From positions 1 to 17,005 of the forward strand of contig JAJYAR010000014.1 in assembly GCA_021779435.1 (NCBI GenBank): DNA of 17,005 bases, in the 5' to 3' direction. The first letter of the stretch is position 1, and every line of letters starts with the position of its first letter. Origin of the DNA: a bacterium (GTDB taxonomy: Bacteria; Verrucomicrobiota; Verrucomicrobiae; JAJYAR01). Both the position numbers and the translations under genes were made by a program. The notes under the pieces are model-generated. The model had not been told where the DNA came from, searched no databases, and saw only the letters and a program-made list of their open reading frames with translations. This document shows, in pieces, positions 14,149-17,005 of the stretch.

Positions 14149-15657
14149 ATGAAACTCCTCGCCTCACCTGAAATCTGGTTCGTCACCGGCAGCCAGCACC
14201 TGTACGGCCCCGAGACCCTCAAGCAAGTCGCCCAGGACTCCCAGGCCATCGTTGACGGCCTCGGCAAATCCAAGCGGGTTCCGCTCAAGGTCGTGTTCAA
14301 GCCGACTGTCAAGAGCCCCGACGAGGTCCGGGCCGTCTGTCTCGACGCGAACAACGACTCCAACTGCGCCGGCCTGATCCTCTGGATGCACACGTTCTCG
14401 CCGTCCAAGATGTGGATCGGCGGCCTGACCGCGCTCCGCAAGCCGTTCCTTCACCTGCACACCCAGTTCAATCGCGACCTCCCGTGGGGCACGATCGACA
14501 TGGACTTCATGAACCTCAACCAGTCCGCGCACGGCGACCGCGAGGCCGGCTTCATCCACACCCGGATGCGCCTCGGTCGCAAGGTGGTCGTGGGACACTG
14601 GCAGGACGCCGAGGTGCAGGACCGCCTCGCCGCCTGGATGCGCGCAGCCCGCGCGTGGCATGACTGGCAGGGCGCGAAATTCTGCCGCTTCGGCGACAAC
14701 ATGCGCCAGGTGGCCGTCACCGAGGGCGACAAGGTCGCCGCGGAAATGCGCTTCGGATTTGCCGTGAACGGTTACGGCGTCGGCGACCTCGTCGCCAAGG
14801 TGAAGGGTTCGTCCGACAGGGAAATCGACGCGCTCTGCGCCGAGTACCAGGACCAGTACGCCGTGGCCAAAGAACTCCGCAAGGGCGGCGCCCGTTACGA
14901 GTCGCTCCGCGAAGGTGCCCGCATCGAACTCGGTCTCCGCGCGTTCCTCGACGAAGGCGGCTTCAAGGGCTTTACCACGACATTCGAGGATCTCCACGGC
15001 CTGCGCCAGCTCCCCGGTCTCGCCGTCCAGCGGCTCATGGCCGACGGCTACGGTTTCGGAGCCGAGGGCGATTGGAAGACCGCCGCCCTGCTGCGCGCCA
15101 TGAAGGCGATGGCAGCCGATATGGGCGACCGGACGTCGTTCATGGAGGACTACACCTATCACCTGTCGCCGAAGGGCCACCAGGTGCTGGGCGCGCACAT
15201 GCTCGAGGTTTGCCCCTCGATCGCCGCCACGAAACCGACGCTCGAGATCCATCCGCTCGGCATCGGCGGCAAGGAGGACCCGGTTCGTCTCGTGTTCGAC
15301 GCCGCCACCGGCCCGGCGATCAACGCCTCGCTCATCGACCTCGGCAACCGTTTCCGCCTGATCGTGAACGAAGTCGACGCCGTAAAGACGCCGAAGCTTC
15401 CGAACCTTCCCGTCGCCCGCGCCGTGTGGGAGTGCCGTCCCGATTTCAAGACCGCCTGCGGCGCCTGGATCCTCGCCGGCGGCGCGCACCACACCGGCTA
15501 CAGCTACACGGTCACGGCCGAGCACATGGAGGACTTCGCCACGATCGCCGGCATCGAGCTGGTCGTCATCGGCGGCGACACCAAGCTCAGCCAGTTCAAG
15601 CAGGATCTGCGCAACAACGAGGTGTACTATCACCTCGCCCAGGGGATCAGGGTGTAA
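14149..15657 (+). CDS. araA: L-arabinose isomerase AraA
   Basis: AraA interconverts L-arabinose and L-ribulose using Mn2+, the first step of the pathway, in the cytoplasm. The 502 residues match the usual ~500. All active-site residues are present: E306 ([11 protein letters not shown]), E333 (MEDYTYHL), H350 (GAHMLEV) and the HH pair at 447-448 ([12 protein letters not shown]) corresponding to E. coli H450. [17 protein letters not shown] and [17 protein letters not shown] are diagnostic. The ATG sits two residues before the conserved [15 protein letters not shown] and follows a pyrimidine-rich leader (CAGCCCTTTCAA) without a purine-rich ribosome site. It lies 121 bp after araB, with a large hairpin repeat in the gap, and 201 bp before araD; co-transcription is likely but a second promoter cannot be excluded. 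Confidence 0.97.
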   Translation: MKLLASPEIWFVTGSQHLYGPETLKQVAQDSQAIVDGLGKSKRVPLKVVFKPTVKSPDEVRAVCLDANNDSNCAGLILWMHTFSPSKMWIGGLTALRKPFLHLHTQFNRDLPWGTIDMDFMNLNQSAHGDREAGFIHTRMRLGRKVVVGHWQDAEVQDRLAAWMRAARAWHDWQGAKFCRFGDNMRQVAVTEGDKVAAEMRFGFAVNGYGVGDLVAKVKGSSDREIDALCAEYQDQYAVAKELRKGGARYESLREGARIELGLRAFLDEGGFKGFTTTFEDLHGLRQLPGLAVQRLMADGYGFGAEGDWKTAALLRAMKAMAADMGDRTSFMEDYTYHLSPKGHQVLGAHMLEVCPSIAATKPTLEIHPLGIGGKEDPVRLVFDAATGPAINASLIDLGNRFRLIVNEVDAVKTPKLPNLPVARAVWECRPDFKTACGAWILAGGAHHTGYSYTVTAEHMEDFATIAGIELVVIGGDTKLSQFKQDLRNNEVYYHLAQGIRV

Positions 15658-15858
15658 TGTGAAATGGCTGGAAGCCTGAGGGACGGAAGGCCGGCAACAG
15701 CCACTCCCTCGGGCTTCGGCCCCTGCGTTCCGTCAGATCGCACCGACTCCGATCCCGGCCGAGGTTTTGAAATGGGCGGTCGAGAGCGGAATCACGGCCC
15801 CGTCTTTCAGGTTTCCCGCTTTCAGCCTTCTCATCAGCCTTTCAGCCTTTTCCCTCCC
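15658..15858. other. araA-araD spacer with CAGCCTT-rich pyrimidine leader
   Basis: The 201-bp gap holds no supported gene. Its last 50 bases contain TTTCAGG, TTTCAGCC, ATCAGCC and TTTCAGCC in tandem before TCCCTCCC and the araD ATG. A similar tract, TTCAGCCTTCAGTCTTCCAG, ends just before araA (14122-14141). An in-frame ATG at 15664 would extend AraD by 65 residues through this tract; that extension has no family support, so the spacer is treated as untranslated. Confidence 0.6.
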
Positions 15859-16554
15859 ATGCTCGAAGAACTCAAACGCGAGGCCTACGAAGCCAACATG
15901 CTCCTTCCGAAGAACGGGTTGATCAACCTGACCTTCGGCAACGCCAGCGCGATCGACCGGTCGCGCGGGATTTTCGCGATCAAGCCCAGCGGCGTCGACT
16001 ACGCTGTCCTCAAGGCCGAGGACATGGTGCTCGTCGATCTCGAAGGGACGAAGGTCGAGGGTAAGCTGAATCCGTCCTCCGACACGCCGACACACCGCCG
16101 GCTGTTCCTTGGTTTTCCGTCGATCGGCGGCGTGGTTCATACCCACTCGTCGCACGCCACCTCGTTCGCGCAGGCGGGACGCGCCGTGCCAATCTTCGGC
16201 ACGACGCACGCCGACTATTTCTACGGCGAGATCCCGGTCACGCGAAAGATGACCGAGAAGGAAATCTCCACCGCGTACGAATGGGAGACCGGCACGGTCA
16301 TTCTGGAGCGCTTCAAGGGCATCGATCCGCTCGATTGCCCGGCGGTACTCGTGAACCGCCATGGTCCGTTCACGTGGGGCCCGACGGTTGCCAAGGCGGT
16401 CGAGGTTGCGATCGCCGCCGAGTGCTGCGCGGACATGGCGCTGATGTCGCTCCAACTCGAGCCAAAGCTGATGCCGATCGAGCCGGAGCTGATGAACAAG
16501 CACTTCAAGCGCAAGCACGGCCCCGGCGCCTACTACGGACAGGGAAAGCACTGA
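15859..16554 (+). CDS. araD: L-ribulose-5-phosphate 4-epimerase AraD
   Basis: AraD epimerises L-ribulose-5-phosphate to D-xylulose-5-phosphate by a class II aldolase-like retro-aldol step, feeding the pentose phosphate pathway. The 231-residue length from this ATG equals that of E. coli AraD. Zinc ligands are H94 and H96 (GGVVHTHSSHATSFAQAG) and H168 (NRHGPFTWG); D75 in NPSSDTPTHRRLF and D119 in TTHADYFYG fit the metal-site and catalytic Asp. Phosphate-site residues lie in LTFGNASAID and IKPSGVDY. The start is preceded by CCCTCCC instead of a Shine-Dalgarno site. It is the last gene of the arabinose operon; repeats follow rather than another ara gene. Confidence 0.96.
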   Translation: MLEELKREAYEANMLLPKNGLINLTFGNASAIDRSRGIFAIKPSGVDYAVLKAEDMVLVDLEGTKVEGKLNPSSDTPTHRRLFLGFPSIGGVVHTHSSHATSFAQAGRAVPIFGTTHADYFYGEIPVTRKMTEKEISTAYEWETGTVILERFKGIDPLDCPAVLVNRHGPFTWGPTVAKAVEVAIAAECCADMALMSLQLEPKLMPIEPELMNKHFKRKHGPGAYYGQGKH

Positions 16555-16560
16555 CGGTTA

Positions 16561-16581
16561 GCGCCGATCTCCGACCGGCGC
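16561..16581 (+). terminator. Weak candidate hairpin terminator after araD
   Basis: GCGCCG and CGGCGC can pair around a 9-base loop, six bases after the araD stop. No T run follows, so this is not a classical intrinsic terminator. It could act with a factor or simply be part of the GC-rich repeat region. Confidence 0.22.
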
Positions 16582-16594
16582 CGCTTGTGTGGGC

Positions 16595-16917
16595 AGGGTG
16601 CCCTCACCCCGCGTCTTCGCCGACCGCGGCCGGCCCAGCGGTCCGGCCCTACCTCAATTCACGCCGTGCCACCCGGCCATCAGCCATTCGGCAGGTTGAG
16701 GTCTTCTCTGTGATCTCCGTGTCCGAGTTCCGTGTCCTCCGTGTCACTGTCTTGGGGTAGGGTGCCCTCACCGCGCGTCTTCGCCGACCGCGGCCGGCCC
16801 AGCGGTCCGGCCCCTCAATTCACTCAGTCCCAGCCATCAGCCATTCGGCAGGTTTCGGTCTTCTCTGTGATCTCCGTGTCCGAGTTCCGTGTCCTCCGTG
16901 TCACTGTCTTGGGGTAG
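16595..16917. repeat. Two tandem copies of a ~160-bp composite repeat
   Basis: Copy 1 runs 16595-16758 and copy 2 16759-16917, both starting AGGGTGCCCTCACC. Each has two parts. The first is a GC-rich palindromic module with GACCGC/GCGGTC arms (16622-16643 and 16786-16807) around GGCCGGCC. The second is a module of TCTGTGATCTCCGTGTCC and CCGTGTCCTCCGTGTCACTG phrases. The last ~75 bp of the two copies are nearly identical, while the middle differs by a small indel. No credible protein is encoded; with flanks, the 451 bp after araD (16555-17005) contain no gene I can support. Confidence 0.88.
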
Positions 16918-16921
16918 ATGC

Positions 16922-16968
16922 CATGAGGCCGACAAGCGGAGAAGAAGTCTCCAACTTGTCGGCCCATG
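16922..16968. repeat. Long bulged hairpin element
   Basis: The left arm CATG-A-GGCCGACAAG pairs with CTTGTCGGCC-CATG, 14 pairs with one bulged A. Inside, GGAGA (16938-16942) pairs with TCTCC (16948-16952) around AGAAG. The downstream sequence (CTTAATACTAACG) is AT-richer but has no T run. It could be a terminator-like hairpin, a palindromic repeat unit, or the end of a small mobile element cut by the window edge. Confidence 0.7.
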
Positions 16969-17005
16969 CTTAATACTAACGTACAAAAACTGCTCGGGCG
17001 TCTGC

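Noticed and set aside
12348..15633. Long - strand open frames opposite araB and araA
   Set aside because: The + strand encodes complete AraB and AraA with all catalytic residues. The opposing frames show low-complexity Asp/Val/Arg translations typical of antisense shadows.
15664..15858. 65-residue extension of AraD from an upstream ATG
   Set aside because: It covers repeat-like pyrimidine-rich DNA and has no family counterpart. From the ATG at 15859 the length equals that of E. coli AraD.
16281..16917. Open frames across the post-araD repeats sharing the peptide FSVISVSEFRVLRVTVLG
   Set aside because: The shared peptide comes only from the tandem DNA repeat. There is no start context or domain, and the frames overlap AraD out of frame.

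Overview
The window is a GC-rich bacterial chromosome segment with dense coding and a strong G/C preference at third codon positions. Gene content, an araBAD operon with long repeat-filled spacers, and mostly Shine-Dalgarno-poor starts suggest a free-living Gram-negative heterotroph. My best guess is Verrucomicrobiota (Opitutaceae-like), but no 16S gene or other marker here proves it.

Region 1 (1-2121, + strand) is a partner-switching signalling module. It holds the C-terminal end of a STAS anti-sigma-factor antagonist, then one protein combining an RsbW-type kinase domain, a GAF sensor and a SpoIIE/RsbU-type PP2C phosphatase. Kinase and phosphatase for the same STAS partner may therefore sit on one polypeptide.

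Region 2 (2135-12122) is a cell-surface polysaccharide cluster. On + are an alkaline-phosphatase-superfamily phosphodiesterase and a GT4 glycosyltransferase. Convergent to these, on -, is an operon read from right to left: an O-antigen ligase/polymerase-like membrane protein, a GT4 glycosyltransferase, a CE4-like deacetylase and a WecG/TagA/CpsF glycosyltransferase. The last carries an N-terminal remnant of a bacterial sugar-transferase domain. Divergent from the ligase, on +, are a GT2 glycosyltransferase and a nucleotidyltransferase-fold protein of unknown role. No flippase, outer-membrane exporter, chain-length regulator or intact priming transferase is present, so export and initiation must be encoded elsewhere.

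Region 3 (12366-16554, +) is an L-arabinose catabolic operon in the order araB-araA-araD. It converts L-arabinose to L-ribulose, L-ribulose-5-phosphate and D-xylulose-5-phosphate. No AraC-type or GntR-type regulator and no transporter lies beside it.

The non-coding DNA is unusually structured. A REP-like palindromic family has seven copies: five between the convergent genes at 4590-4876 and two, inverted, between araB and araA. Its hairpin arms show compensatory changes. Two near-identical 21-bp dyads lie upstream of the TagA-like gene. Two tandem copies of a repeat of about 160 bp follow araD, and a long bulged hairpin lies near the right edge. Pyrimidine-rich CAGCCTT-type leaders precede araA and araD. 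I see no tRNA, rRNA, CRISPR array, transposase or phage gene.
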